DNA of 64,000 nucleotides, from NCBI RefSeq assembly GCF_014679505.1, contig NZ_CP061474.1, positions 3,462,001 to 3,526,000 on the forward strand, written 5' to 3'. Position numbers and translations under genes: made by a program. Position 1 is the first letter of the stretch, and every line of letters starts with the position of its first letter. The notes beneath the pieces are model-generated. The model was given only the letters and a program-made list of their open reading frames with translations, had not been told where the DNA came from and made no database searches. Below are positions 6,956 to 15,597 of this stretch, piece after piece. Source of the stretch: Geobacillus sp. 46C-IIa (GTDB taxonomy: Bacteria > Bacillota > Bacilli > Bacillales > Anoxybacillaceae).

Positions 6956-8473
6956 ATGGAAGCATTGAGCATGCTTCTATCGGGATTTTCGGAAGCGTTT
7001 ACACCGTTGAATCTGTTAGCTGCTTTAGTCGGGGCGTTTGTTGGTACTCTTGTCGGCATGTTGCCAGGGCTAGGGCCGACATCAGCAATTGCCATTTTGC
7101 TTCCCCTAACAACGGTGCTTGGGCCGACCCAAGGGATTATTATGCTCGCTGGAATTTATTACGGAGCAATGTATGGAGGATCCACAACCGCCATCTTGCT
7201 TAACATTCCTGGGGAAGTATCATCTGTTCCGACTTGCCTTGACGGTTATCCGATGGCTAAACAAGGGAGAGCAGGGGTAGCGCTCGGCATTGCAGCAATT
7301 GCTTCCTTCATTGCGGGAATCATCGGGGTAATCGGTTTAGTGTTTTTCGCCCCATTGCTTGCCGATCAGGCACTAAAGTTCGGGCCGCCTGAATATTTTT
7401 CCTTAATGTTGCTAGCGCTTACAGTCATTGTAAGCTTGGCGGGTAACTCTTTGCTTAAAGGGCTGATTATGGGGTTATTTGGCTATTTGTTAGCCATGGT
7501 GGGAATGGGACCTTCCGGACAAGTCCGTTTTCATTTTGGCATCGATGCACTAAGTGCTGGGTTTGATATGATTAGCATCATTATCGGCTTGTTTGCCGTA
7601 ACGGAAGTGTTAAAGGGAATGGAAGAAAAGCATGCCGCTATTTCAGCAAGCAACATCGGCAGCGTTTACCCAAAGTGGCCTGATTTCAAACAAAGTTTCC
7701 CGTCCATTATGCGAGGAAGTTTCATTGGCTTTTTGTTAGGCCTTTTGCCAGGCTGTTCAACGGCTGTCTCCACATTTTTAGCCTACGATGTAGAAAAGAA
7801 AGTATCAAAAGATAAAGCAAGTTTCGGGAAAGGCGCTATCCAAGGCGTGGCAGCGCCGGAATCAGCGAACAATGCGACGAGTTCAGCTGGGTTTATCCCT
7901 TTGTTTGCATTAGGAATACCGAGTTCTGCTCCGCTCGCTATTTTATTAGCCGGGTTAATGATTTACGGATTGGCGCCAGGTCCGGTATTGTTTGAACAAA
8001 ACGGGAGTTTCGTTTGGACTGTAATCGCCAGCATGTTTATCGGGAACATCATGTTGCTAATCCTAAACCTCCCGCTCGTCGGTTTTTGGGCAAAACTGAC
8101 GCAAATTCCATTTGGCATCATTAGTCCTGTTATTCTCGTTCTTTGCTTCGTCGGTTCTTACACGGTCAGAAATAACGTATTGGATGTGCTTGTAACTATT
8201 GTATTTGGCATACTCGGTTACATTTTCTATAAATATCGGTGGCCTGTTGTCCCGCTTATTTTATGTTATATTCTTGGGCCGATGCTCGAACAATCTTTTG
8301 TTCAGTCGTTATCTATGTCAGGAGGTAGTTTTTCCATTTTTGTTGAGCGCCCGATTTCCTTGGCGATTTTAATTGGCGCATCTATTCTTCTCTTTGTTTC
8401 GCTTGTCCTGATTAGACGTACGAAATCGAGCGTCAAGCAAGCAGTTGGTTCGGAAGTAGACATCGCCGGCTAA
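6956..8473 (+). CDS. tctA: tripartite tricarboxylate transporter, large permease subunit
   Basis: 505 aa with about 11-12 hydrophobic segments. The family signatures are seen: GTLVGMLPGLGPTSAIAI near residue 35, YYGAMYGGSTTAILLNIPG near 65, LLPGCSTAVSTFLAYDVEKK near 265, and GVAAPESANNA near 300. TctA forms the ion-coupled translocation path for citrate, tartrate or other carboxylates delivered by TctC. The ATG follows CAGGAGGGACA. Base composition is clearly AT-richer than the housekeeping genes to the right, consistent with acquisition as an island together with tctB and tctC. Confidence 0.93.
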   Translation: MEALSMLLSGFSEAFTPLNLLAALVGAFVGTLVGMLPGLGPTSAIAILLPLTTVLGPTQGIIMLAGIYYGAMYGGSTTAILLNIPGEVSSVPTCLDGYPMAKQGRAGVALGIAAIASFIAGIIGVIGLVFFAPLLADQALKFGPPEYFSLMLLALTVIVSLAGNSLLKGLIMGLFGYLLAMVGMGPSGQVRFHFGIDALSAGFDMISIIIGLFAVTEVLKGMEEKHAAISASNIGSVYPKWPDFKQSFPSIMRGSFIGFLLGLLPGCSTAVSTFLAYDVEKKVSKDKASFGKGAIQGVAAPESANNATSSAGFIPLFALGIPSSAPLAILLAGLMIYGLAPGPVLFEQNGSFVWTVIASMFIGNIMLLILNLPLVGFWAKLTQIPFGIISPVILVLCFVGSYTVRNNVLDVLVTIVFGILGYIFYKYRWPVVPLILCYILGPMLEQSFVQSLSMSGGSFSIFVERPISLAILIGASILLFVSLVLIRRTKSSVKQAVGSEVDIAG

Positions 8474-8522
8474 TAGACCGGTGATGAAATAAATGAATAA
8501 TATTAGGGGGGAATTTTCGAAA

Positions 8523-9551
8523 ATGAAGAGAATAAAAAAAGTCGCAAATTTGCTGGTGAGTGTGGCACTGTTGGGAGTGCTGGCGGCTGGCTGCTCGCAG
8601 GAAACTGCAAAGAACAGCCCAGCTGGGTCAAGCGAAAAAGAGGTAAAATATCCGACAAAGCCAATCGAAATTACCGTTCCGTTTGCTGCTGGGGGAGGAA
8701 CTGATTTAAATGCAAGAGCCATGAGCGAATACTTAAGTGAAAAGTGGGGGCAACCGATCAACGTAGTGAACAAACCAGGAGCAGGTGGGGCTACCGGTAC
8801 GTTGGAAGTGCTGAAGAAAGGATCGAAAGATGGCTACTCGATCTTGACACAAAGCGCTTCTGCCGGATCAGCGCTCTTTGCAGGAAATCAGAACTTGCCG
8901 TTTAAATTGGAAGACTTGCGCTTTATCGCCAGATTGGCTGTTGATCCGCTCGCTTATGTCGTTAAAGCGGATGCCCCTTGGAACAATTTAAAAGAGTTTA
9001 ATGAGTGGGTGAAACAAAACCCAGACAAACTGACCTTTGCGAGCAACGGCACCACCGCGATTGCGACGTTTGGCGTTATCCAATGGATGGATAGCATCGG
9101 CGCGGACTTTTCCAAAGCAAAACTCGTCATGACGAACGGGTCAGGAGATGCGCTTCCAAAGGTAGCCGGTGGCCATATTGTGCTCGGCGTGCAAGGGGTC
9201 AGTGAAGTCGCCAACCTAGTCAAAGCAGGGAAGCTAAAAATATTAGGCATTGCTTCGTCAGAGCGAAGCCCTTATTTCCCAGACGTTCCAACGCTTGAAG
9301 AGCAAGGAGTCAAAGGTGTCACTGTCACTCAATGGTATGGGGTTTCGGCGCCAAAGGAAGTTCCGGACGAAATCGTGAAAAAGTGGGAGAAATCGATTGA
9401 AGAAATGTTGAACGATCCTGCCTACCAAGAGAAGTTGAAGTCGATTGTCGTCCAGCCTTCGTACTTAAATTCTGATGAATTTACAAAGTATGTGAAAGAT
9501 GAAGTTGAAAGATTCAAACAAATAGCGAATGAAAAAGGATTAGTCAAGTAA
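8523..9551 (+). CDS. tctC: tripartite tricarboxylate transporter substrate-binding lipoprotein (Bug family)
   Basis: 342 aa from the ATG at 8523, which follows TAGGGGGGAATTTTC; an upstream ATG at 8493 would place ten polar residues before the signal. The signal peptide MKRIKKVANLLVSVALLG ends in LAAGC, a lipobox with Cys24, so the protein is membrane-anchored outside the cell. The Bug signatures are present: YPTKPIEITVPFAAGGGTD, VNKPGAGGATGT, and VPTLEEQGVKGVTVTQWYG near the C-terminus. It captures a carboxylate and presents it to TctAB. The ligand cannot be deduced from sequence; tartrate or malate fits the adjacent dehydrogenase. Confidence 0.93.
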   Translation: MKRIKKVANLLVSVALLGVLAAGCSQETAKNSPAGSSEKEVKYPTKPIEITVPFAAGGGTDLNARAMSEYLSEKWGQPINVVNKPGAGGATGTLEVLKKGSKDGYSILTQSASAGSALFAGNQNLPFKLEDLRFIARLAVDPLAYVVKADAPWNNLKEFNEWVKQNPDKLTFASNGTTAIATFGVIQWMDSIGADFSKAKLVMTNGSGDALPKVAGGHIVLGVQGVSEVANLVKAGKLKILGIASSERSPYFPDVPTLEEQGVKGVTVTQWYGVSAPKEVPDEIVKKWEKSIEEMLNDPAYQEKLKSIVVQPSYLNSDEFTKYVKDEVERFKQIANEKGLVK

Positions 9552-9576
9552 GGGAAGAATAGCATATTTGACAAAT

Positions 9577-9683
9577 GCGGCGTCCTTCTCTACCTTAAAG
9601 AGGTAGAGGCATACATGTCTGCAGGATGCCGCCGCTGGACCTGAAGTGTCCCCTCTTTTGGCGGTGCTTTAGGTCCTTTTATA
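9577..9683 (+). terminator. Two-part hairpin and terminator between tctC and the EIIA gene
   Basis: GCGGCGTCCT (9577-9586) pairs with AGGATGCCGC (9623-9632), enclosing CTCTACCT/AGGTAGAG (9588-9595/9601-9608). A second stem, GGACCT (9637-9642) with AGGTCC (9671-9676), is followed by TTTTATATT. The second is a terminator. Its base, GACCTGAA...TTTAGGTC, is the same as in the sac leader terminator, so it may belong to a leader controlling the EIIA gene. A good RAT match was not found ahead of it. Confidence 0.6.
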
Positions 9684-9724
9684 TTCTTATTAGGAAAAGA
9701 TAGGAAAAGAAAGGATGACACACC

Positions 9725-10219
9725 TTGTTCAAAAAATGGCTTGGCAAACAACCACCGAAGGAAGAAACGATCGTTGCGCCGCTGAGTGGAACAATCGTGC
9801 CGCTTGAGGACGTGCCTGACCCGGTGTTTGCGCAAAAAATGATGGGCGACGGCCTCGCTATTGACCCGACGGACGGGGACGTCGTCGCTCCGGTGGATGG
9901 CGAAATCATTCAGCTCTTTCCGACGAAACATGCCGTCGGTTTGCGCTCGGAAGCAGGTGTTGAGCTGCTGATTCACGTTGGCATCGACACCGTATCGATG
10001 AACGGGGAAGGGTTTACCGCCTATGTGAAGGCCGGCGATCGGGTGAAGCGGGGCGAGCGGCTCCTTTCCGTTGACTTTTCGCTCGTTCGCGAGAAAGCGA
10101 AAAGCGCGGTCACGCCGATCATTATCACGAACGGCGATGCGCTCGAAAGCCTTGAGAAAAAGGCAGAAGCCTCGGCGACAAAAGGGGAGACGATCCTGTT
10201 GCATGTCCAAACGAAATGA
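9725..10219 (+). CDS. PTS EIIA component, glucose/sucrose family (Crr-like), stand-alone
   Basis: 164 aa. EIIA-Glc fold: IVAPLSGTIVPLEDVPDPVF, GDGLAIDPTDGDVVAPVDG, FPTKHAVGLRS with the accessory His69, and GVELLIHVGIDTVSMNG with the phosphorylated His84. It relays phosphate from HPr to an EIIB domain. It starts at TTG after AAAGGATGA. SacP, encoded 1 kb downstream, has EIIB and EIIC domains but no EIIA. This protein is therefore the obvious phosphoryl donor for sucrose uptake, and through EII-dependent phosphorylation it can also influence the antiterminator encoded next to it. Confidence 0.88.
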   Translation: MFKKWLGKQPPKEETIVAPLSGTIVPLEDVPDPVFAQKMMGDGLAIDPTDGDVVAPVDGEIIQLFPTKHAVGLRSEAGVELLIHVGIDTVSMNGEGFTAYVKAGDRVKRGERLLSVDFSLVREKAKSAVTPIIITNGDALESLEKKAEASATKGETILLHVQTK

Positions 10220-10237
10220 GAGCGGCAGGGGGAGCAC

Positions 10238-11068
10238 ATGGCGTTTCGGATCCATAGGATTTTAAACAATAACGCCGCTGTCGTGATCGACGAGGGCAAG
10301 GAGAAAATCGTGATGGGTCCGGGGATTGCGTTTCAAAAAAGGAAAAATGATCTTATCTCTCCGGACCGCATTGAAAAAATTTTCGTCATGGCAGAAGAAA
10401 ATGAAAGGTTCCAGCAGTTGCTTCGCACGCTGCCAGAGGAACATATCGATATTGCCGAAGAAATTATCAGCTATGCGGAAGGAAAGTTGCGAGCGCCGCT
10501 GAGCGACCATATCCATATCGCACTGACCGACCATTTGTCATTTGCCATTGAGCGGCTGAAGCAAGGCTACCGCATTCAAAACAAATTACTCAATGAAATT
10601 AAGGTGTTATATAAAGCGGAGTATGAAATCGGGTTATGGGCGAAACAGCTGATTAAAGAGCGGCTTGGCATTGAGATTCCCGATGACGAAGCTGCTCATA
10701 TCGCCCTCCATATCCATACGGCGAAACTCGACGCCGCCAGCATGAACAAAACGCTGCGGGAGACGACGTTCATTCATGAACTTGTTGATCTCATTCAAAC
10801 AGAGCTTGTCATATCGGTCGATGAAGAAAGCATTTCATACCAGCGGTTGCTCACCCATTTGCGGTTTGCCTTAAGCCGCATTGAAAACGGGGAACCGATT
10901 CATTCCATGGATGAGGAGATGCTTGCACTCATTCAGACGAAATATGCGAGCGAGTGGGCGTGCGCGCAAAAAGTGGCAGCCTATGCCGCGAAGGAATATG
11001 GCATCCGCTTTCCGGAAGAAGAACTCGCTTATATCGTTCTCCACATTCAACGATTGAGAAAGCGTTGA
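10238..11068 (+). CDS. BglG/SacT-family transcriptional antiterminator
   Basis: 276 aa. The N-terminal CAT RNA-binding domain covers residues 1-58 ([36 protein letters not shown]). PRD1 follows (about 65-170) with [19 protein letters not shown] and [16 protein letters not shown], then PRD2 (about 175-276) with [17 protein letters not shown] and [17 protein letters not shown]. These contain the conserved phosphorylatable histidines. Unphosphorylated or sugar-relieved protein binds a RAT hairpin and prevents termination. A textbook RAT lies 50 nt downstream before sacP. The gene starts at ATG after GGGGGAG, 18 nt past the EIIA gene. SacT is the functional equivalent; I leave the symbol blank because LicT-type proteins look alike. 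Confidence 0.9.
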   Translation: MAFRIHRILNNNAAVVIDEGKEKIVMGPGIAFQKRKNDLISPDRIEKIFVMAEENERFQQLLRTLPEEHIDIAEEIISYAEGKLRAPLSDHIHIALTDHLSFAIERLKQGYRIQNKLLNEIKVLYKAEYEIGLWAKQLIKERLGIEIPDDEAAHIALHIHTAKLDAASMNKTLRETTFIHELVDLIQTELVISVDEESISYQRLLTHLRFALSRIENGEPIHSMDEEMLALIQTKYASEWACAQKVAAYAAKEYGIRFPEEELAYIVLHIQRLRKR

Positions 11069-11093
11069 CAAAAATAGCACGTTGTCGTATAAT
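11065..11093 (+). promoter_or_regulatory. Sigma-A promoter of sacPA
   Basis: TTGACA (11065-11070), 17-nt spacer, TATAAT (11088-11093): a consensus promoter whose -35 box overlaps the end of the antiterminator gene. High basal initiation with control by antitermination is the usual design for such leaders. Confidence 0.85.
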
Positions 11094-11118
11094 GTAAAAC
11101 AGACAATGAAATAGTGTG

Positions 11119-11219
11119 GGATTGTAACTGCTTCGAGCAGGCAAGACCTGAAACGTATGAAGGGAACGGCAGACGAATGATGCCGTCAGATCGCCCTTTG
11201 TATGTTTTAGGTCTTTTTT
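11119..11219 (+). promoter_or_regulatory. Ribonucleic antiterminator (RAT) overlapping a terminator, sac leader
   Basis: The RAT occupies 11119-11148, beginning GGATTGTAACTGCTTCGAGC and closing with AGGCAAGACC, the sequence recognised by SacT/LicT-type proteins. It overlaps the 5' arm of a long terminator: AGACCTGAAAC (11144-11154) with GTTTTAGGTCT (11204-11214), plus inner pairs GAAGGG/CCCTTT and ACGGC/GCCGT, followed by TTTTTT. RAT and terminator are mutually exclusive, so sacPA is read only when the antiterminator is active. Confidence 0.92.
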
Positions 11220-11256
11220 GTTTTTTATCATCATCAAGAAGGAGAGGAGTTCACCA

Positions 11257-12630
11257 ATGAACTACGAACACATTGCCAGACAGCTCATCCCGCTCCTTGG
11301 CGGGAAAGAGAACGTCATTAGCGCGACCCATTGCGCGACACGGCTTCGTCTTGTTTTAAAAGATGATCGAAAGGCTGATGCAAAGGCCATTGAAAACGTC
11401 GAAGGGGTCAAACGAGCGTTTTCCAGCTCCGGGCAGTTTCAAATTATTTTTGGCACCGGTGTGGTCAATAAAGTGTACGAGGCGTTCGCCCGGGAAGCAG
11501 GAGTGGCGCAGGGCGGTGCCGATGCGTATCAAGAAGCCATCAAGCAAAAAATGAATCCGCTCGCCCGCTTTGCGAAAACGTTGTCGAACATTTTCGTGCC
11601 AATCATCCCGGCGATCGTCGCGAGCGGTCTGCTTATGGGATTGCTCGGGATGATGAAAGCATTCAAGTGGGTGGCGGCGGACAGCGCCCTGTATATTTTG
11701 CTTGATATGTTCTCCAGTGCGGCGTTTATCATTTTGCCGATTTTAATCGGCTTCAGCGCGGCGAAAGAATTTGGCGGCACACCGTTTTTAGGGGCGGTCA
11801 TCGGCGGGATTATGACCCACCCGGCGCTATTGAACCCGTGGGGGCTGGCGGAAGCGAAGCCGAATTATATGGAATTTCTCGGCTTTGATATTGCCATGGT
11901 CGGGTATCAAGGGACAGTGGTGCCGATTTTGCTGGCGACGTATGTAATGAGCAAAATTGAGCGCGGATTGCGCAAAGTTGTTCCCCATGCCGTCAGCTTG
12001 CTTGTCGTTCCGTTTGTGACCGTCATTTTGACCGGGTTTATTACGATGTTAGCCATCGGTCCGCTCGGCAATTTGCTTGGTGATGGCATTACAACCGTGT
12101 TGAACTTTGTTTACCATTATGGCGGCGCGTTAGCCGGCCTGATCTTCGGCGGGTTGTACTCGATGATCGTTATTACTGGCGTGCACCATAGCTTCCATGC
12201 GATTGAAGCGAACTTGTTGGCGAAGCTTGGCGTCAACTATTTGTTGCCGATTTGGTCGATGGCTAACGTCGCCCAAGGCGGGGCTGGCTTAGCTGTTTTC
12301 GTCAAATCGAAGCGGGCAAAAACGAAAGAAATTGCGCTGCCAGCGGCTTTATCGGCGTTTTTAGGCATCACCGAGCCGGTCATTTTCGGGGTGAACTTAA
12401 AATACCGGAAGCCGTTTATTGCCGCAGCCATTGGCGGCGCGCTCGGCGGGGCGTACGTTGTGTTTATGAACGTGGTGGCGAACGCTTACGGGTTGACCGG
12501 TATCCCGATGATCGCCATCGTCGCGCCGCAAGGGCTCACGAACGTCATGCACTACTTAATCGGCTTTGCCATTGCAGTTGTTTCGGCGTTTGTGGCGACA
12601 CTGCTTCTGAAATTCCGCGAAGAAGAGTGA
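11257..12630 (+). CDS. sacP: PTS sucrose-specific EIIBC permease
   Basis: 457 aa from the ATG after GGAGAGGAG. EIIB (residues 1-90) contains ISATHCATRLRL with the phosphorylated Cys26; EIIC (about 105-457) has ten or so membrane spans and carries VHHSFHAIEANLL. It imports sucrose with phosphorylation to sucrose 6-phosphate. There is no EIIA domain; the stand-alone EIIA two genes upstream can supply it. It is controlled by the RAT-terminator immediately ahead and cotranscribed with sacA. A trehalose EIIBC is the nearest alternative, but the invertase neighbour argues for sucrose. Confidence 0.92.
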   Translation: MNYEHIARQLIPLLGGKENVISATHCATRLRLVLKDDRKADAKAIENVEGVKRAFSSSGQFQIIFGTGVVNKVYEAFAREAGVAQGGADAYQEAIKQKMNPLARFAKTLSNIFVPIIPAIVASGLLMGLLGMMKAFKWVAADSALYILLDMFSSAAFIILPILIGFSAAKEFGGTPFLGAVIGGIMTHPALLNPWGLAEAKPNYMEFLGFDIAMVGYQGTVVPILLATYVMSKIERGLRKVVPHAVSLLVVPFVTVILTGFITMLAIGPLGNLLGDGITTVLNFVYHYGGALAGLIFGGLYSMIVITGVHHSFHAIEANLLAKLGVNYLLPIWSMANVAQGGAGLAVFVKSKRAKTKEIALPAALSAFLGITEPVIFGVNLKYRKPFIAAAIGGALGGAYVVFMNVVANAYGLTGIPMIAIVAPQGLTNVMHYLIGFAIAVVSAFVATLLLKFREEE

Positions 12631-12641
12631 GGGGGAGCGCG

Positions 12642-14087
12642 ATGAAATCCGAACGTGAACAGCAGCTCATCGAACAGGCCTATGCCGAAATCGAAAAGTA
12701 TCAAGATCTCGTCAATCGCGACTGGTATCGACTTCGCTACCATCTCATGCCTCCGGTCGGGCTGATGAATGACCCGAACGGGCTGATCGACTGGAACGGA
12801 ACGTATCATGTCTTTTATCAGTGGATGCCGTTTTGCACTGGCCATGGGGCAAAGTTCTGGGGACATTACACGTCCCCGGACTTGGTTCATTGGCAAGCAG
12901 CACCGATCGCCCTAGCGCCAAGTGAATGGTATGACAAAAACGGATGCTACTCCGGGAGTGCCGTTGACCATGAAGGAAAGCTTGTATTGTTTTATACTGG
13001 AAATGTGAAGGACGAACAAGGAAATCGCCAGACATACCAATGCTTGTCTGCATCCGAAGATGGGTTTCATTTTACAAAAAAGGGGGTCGTTATCACGCTC
13101 CCGGATGGCTACACTGCCCATTTCCGCGACCCGAAAGTATGGCGAAAAGACGATCAATGGTATATGATTGTCGGGGCGCAAAGCGAAAGCGGCGATGGAA
13201 AAGCCGTGCTGTTTCGTTCCACTGATCTTTTCCAATGGGAGCACCTTGGCCCGATTGCTGGCGGAAATTCGAACTGGCTCGGCCCGTTCGGTTATATGTG
13301 GGAATGCCCAGATGTATTTCCGTTGGACGGCCAGGACGTGCTCATCGTCTGCCCGCAAGGATTAAAACCGGATGGGATGCGCTATCAAAACGTTTATCAG
13401 TCAGGCTATTTTGTCGGCCGCCTCGATTACGAACGAACGGAATTTCTCCATGGGCCGTTTGAGGAGCTTGACCGCGGTTTTGAATTTTACGCCCCGCAAA
13501 CGATGCTCGACCGGCATGGACGGCGCATTCTCATCGGCTGGATGGGTGTGCCCGACCAAGACGAAGACCGACAGCCAACCGTGCGCCATCGCTGGGTGCA
13601 TGCCCTTACCTTGCCGCGAGAACTCCGCCTTGTCGACGGCAAGCTGAGACAGACGCCGGTCAGGGAACTGAAACAGTTGCGCAAACAAAAAGTAGCTTAT
13701 CGAAACGTCGCTATTGTGAATGAACTGCGGTCATGGCCAGGGATCGAGGGAGACGCGATCGAGCTTCGCCTTGACAATATCGAACTGTTCGGGATCATGC
13801 TGGAAATCCATCTGCGTCATGCCGCCCGTCTCGTTTACAATGGCGATGAAGGCGTGTTGACACTTGAACGGAAAAGCTTCGTGAACGGGCTGACGGAAAA
13901 GCGGCAGTGCCGCTTGCCGCGCCTTCGTTCGCTTCACCTTTTCCTTGATACGTCATCGCTCGAACTGTTCGTCAATGACGGCGAAGAAACGTTCACCGCC
14001 CGGTTTTTCCCGCATCCGGATGACCGAACGATCCTGTTCGGAACCCATGGACATCTTCATATGGATATTGAGAAATGGGAACTGTAA
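12642..14087 (+). CDS. sacA: sucrose-6-phosphate hydrolase (GH32 invertase)
   Basis: 481 aa from the ATG at 12642, after GAGGGGGA; a GTG 15 nt earlier overlaps the sacP stop and the binding site. The GH32 signatures are GLMNDPNGL with nucleophile Asp44, FRDPKVW with Asp163 stabilising the transition state, and WECPDVF with the acid/base Glu221. A five-bladed propeller is followed by a C-terminal beta sandwich (after about residue 340). It cleaves sucrose 6-phosphate to glucose 6-phosphate and fructose in the cytosol; no signal peptide is present. Last gene of the operon. Confidence 0.95.
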   Translation: MKSEREQQLIEQAYAEIEKYQDLVNRDWYRLRYHLMPPVGLMNDPNGLIDWNGTYHVFYQWMPFCTGHGAKFWGHYTSPDLVHWQAAPIALAPSEWYDKNGCYSGSAVDHEGKLVLFYTGNVKDEQGNRQTYQCLSASEDGFHFTKKGVVITLPDGYTAHFRDPKVWRKDDQWYMIVGAQSESGDGKAVLFRSTDLFQWEHLGPIAGGNSNWLGPFGYMWECPDVFPLDGQDVLIVCPQGLKPDGMRYQNVYQSGYFVGRLDYERTEFLHGPFEELDRGFEFYAPQTMLDRHGRRILIGWMGVPDQDEDRQPTVRHRWVHALTLPRELRLVDGKLRQTPVRELKQLRKQKVAYRNVAIVNELRSWPGIEGDAIELRLDNIELFGIMLEIHLRHAARLVYNGDEGVLTLERKSFVNGLTEKRQCRLPRLRSLHLFLDTSSLELFVNDGEETFTARFFPHPDDRTILFGTHGHLHMDIEKWEL

Positions 14088-14107
14088 GATGAACTTGCAC
14101 TGAAAAG

Positions 14108-14144
14108 GCTGCCAAACAAGCGCTGGTCGTTTGGCGGCTTTTTT
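14108..14144 (+). terminator. Terminator of sacPA
   Basis: GCTGCCAAAC (14108-14117) pairs with GTTTGGCGGC (14129-14138), followed by TTTTTT. Confidence 0.9.
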
Positions 14145-14244
14145 ATCATTCCGGGTCGAGAAGCTCCATTCCTAAGCGAGGACGTCCGTGAGAGATCGTT
14201 TCCATTATGACGGTTCGTTTTGTGAGAGAATGAGCAATATATGA

Positions 14245-14295
14245 TTGAATTTGTGTCTTTCCCCTTCTATAATGAATGTAGATTATGTCTTGACA
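14245..14295 (+). promoter_or_regulatory. niaP promoter with NiaR operator
   Basis: TTGAAT (14245-14250), 17-nt spacer, TATAAT (14268-14273). TGTCTTGACA (14286-14295) lies 12 nt downstream of the -10 box. That palindromic core is, as I recall it, the NiaR (YrxA) niacin-repressor box of bacilli, so a bound repressor would block transcription when niacin is plentiful. Confidence 0.75.
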
Positions 14296-14318
14296 CTAAT
14301 AATGACAGGGGGATACAC

Positions 14319-15515
14319 ATGAACCAACCGATGATTTCCCAGCGCAAGCTGTTAGGCATCGCTGGCCTTGGCTGGCTGTTTGACGCGATGGATGTCGGCA
14401 TGTTGTCGTTTTTGATGGCCGCCTTGCAAAAAGACTGGGACTTGACCGCCGAACAAGTCGGCTGGATCGGCAGCGTCAACTCGATCGGAATGGCCGTTGG
14501 GGCGCTCTTGTTTGGGTTGCTCGCTGACCGGATCGGCCGGAAAAACGTTTTTATTGTCACATTGTTATTATTCTCGATCGGCAGTGGGCTGTCGGCGTTG
14601 ACGACGACGTTGGCGGCATTTTTGGCGCTTCGCTTTTTGATCGGCATGGGGCTTGGCGGCGAGCTGCCAGTCGCGTCAACGCTCGTTTCAGAAGCGGTGC
14701 CAGCTAAGGATCGCGGCCGGGTCGTCGTGCTGCTTGAAAGCTTTTGGGCCGGGGGCTGGCTGCTGGCGGCGCTCATTTCCTATTTTGTCATTCCGGCTTA
14801 CGGCTGGCGGACGGCGTTATGGTTGGCGGCCGTACCGGCGCTGTACGCCATTTACTTACGCCTTCGGTTGCCTGACTCGCCACGGTTTAGGGCAACGAAA
14901 AAAGAGGGAACGGTATGGGACAATATCGCCAAAGTGTGGTCGGCGCCGTACCGGAAGGAAACGACGATGCTTTGGATCCTTTGGTTTTGTGTCGTCTTTT
15001 CGTATTACGGCATGTTTTTATGGCTGCCAAGCGTCATGGTCATGAAAGGGTTCAGCTTAATTAAAAGCTTTGAATACGTGCTTGTGATGACGCTCGCCCA
15101 GCTGCCCGGCTATTTCAGCGCTGCATGGCTGATCGAGCGGGCGGGGCGGAAGTTCGTCTTGATCACATATCTGCTTGGCACAGCGGCAAGCGCCTACTTT
15201 TTCGGCACGGCCGAGTCGCTTGCTGGGTTGATGGCGGCTGGCATTTTCTTGTCATTTTTCAACCTCGGTGCTTGGGGGGCGCTGTACGCCTACACGCCGG
15301 AGCAATACCCGACGTCCATCCGGGCGACGGGGGCCGGCATGGCGGCGGCGTTTGGCCGCATCGGCGGCATTTTCGGCCCGCTGTTCGTCGGTTCGCTTGT
15401 CGCCAAAGGCGTTTCCGTGACAGCGATTTTCACGTTGTTCTGCCTGTCTGTCCTTGTCGCCGTCCTCTCGGTCACTGTTCTTGGCAAAGAGACGAAGCAG
15501 CAGGAACTCGCCTAA
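14319..15515 (+). CDS. niaP: niacin permease, MFS
   Basis: 398 aa with 12 membrane spans. It is strikingly similar to recalled B. subtilis NiaP (YceI): SQRKLLGIAGLGWLFDAMDV at the start, LFGLLADRIGRKNVFI (MFS loop 2-3 motif), RFLIGMGLGGELPVASTLVS, and LGAWGALYAYTPEQYPTSIR near the end. It takes up nicotinate/nicotinamide for NAD salvage. The ATG follows CAGGGGGATACAC. The NiaR-type box in the promoter independently supports the role. Benzoate/sugar-type MFS proteins are related but would not be expected under NiaR. Confidence 0.88.
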   Translation: MNQPMISQRKLLGIAGLGWLFDAMDVGMLSFLMAALQKDWDLTAEQVGWIGSVNSIGMAVGALLFGLLADRIGRKNVFIVTLLLFSIGSGLSALTTTLAAFLALRFLIGMGLGGELPVASTLVSEAVPAKDRGRVVVLLESFWAGGWLLAALISYFVIPAYGWRTALWLAAVPALYAIYLRLRLPDSPRFRATKKEGTVWDNIAKVWSAPYRKETTMLWILWFCVVFSYYGMFLWLPSVMVMKGFSLIKSFEYVLVMTLAQLPGYFSAAWLIERAGRKFVLITYLLGTAASAYFFGTAESLAGLMAAGIFLSFFNLGAWGALYAYTPEQYPTSIRATGAGMAAAFGRIGGIFGPLFVGSLVAKGVSVTAIFTLFCLSVLVAVLSVTVLGKETKQQELA

Positions 15516-15528
15516 GTTGACAAACGAA

Positions 15529-15565
15529 AAAAGGGGCTATACCTTAAGGGTAAGCCCTTTTTTGC
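15529..15565 (+). terminator. Terminator of niaP
   Basis: AAAAAAGGGGCT-TACC and GGTA-AGCCCTTTTTT form a stem directly after the niaP stop. The A-rich 5' arm lets it work in both directions. Confidence 0.85.
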
Positions 15566-15597
15566 TTGGGAAAAACGGGAGAGGCGGTGAATCCCTG

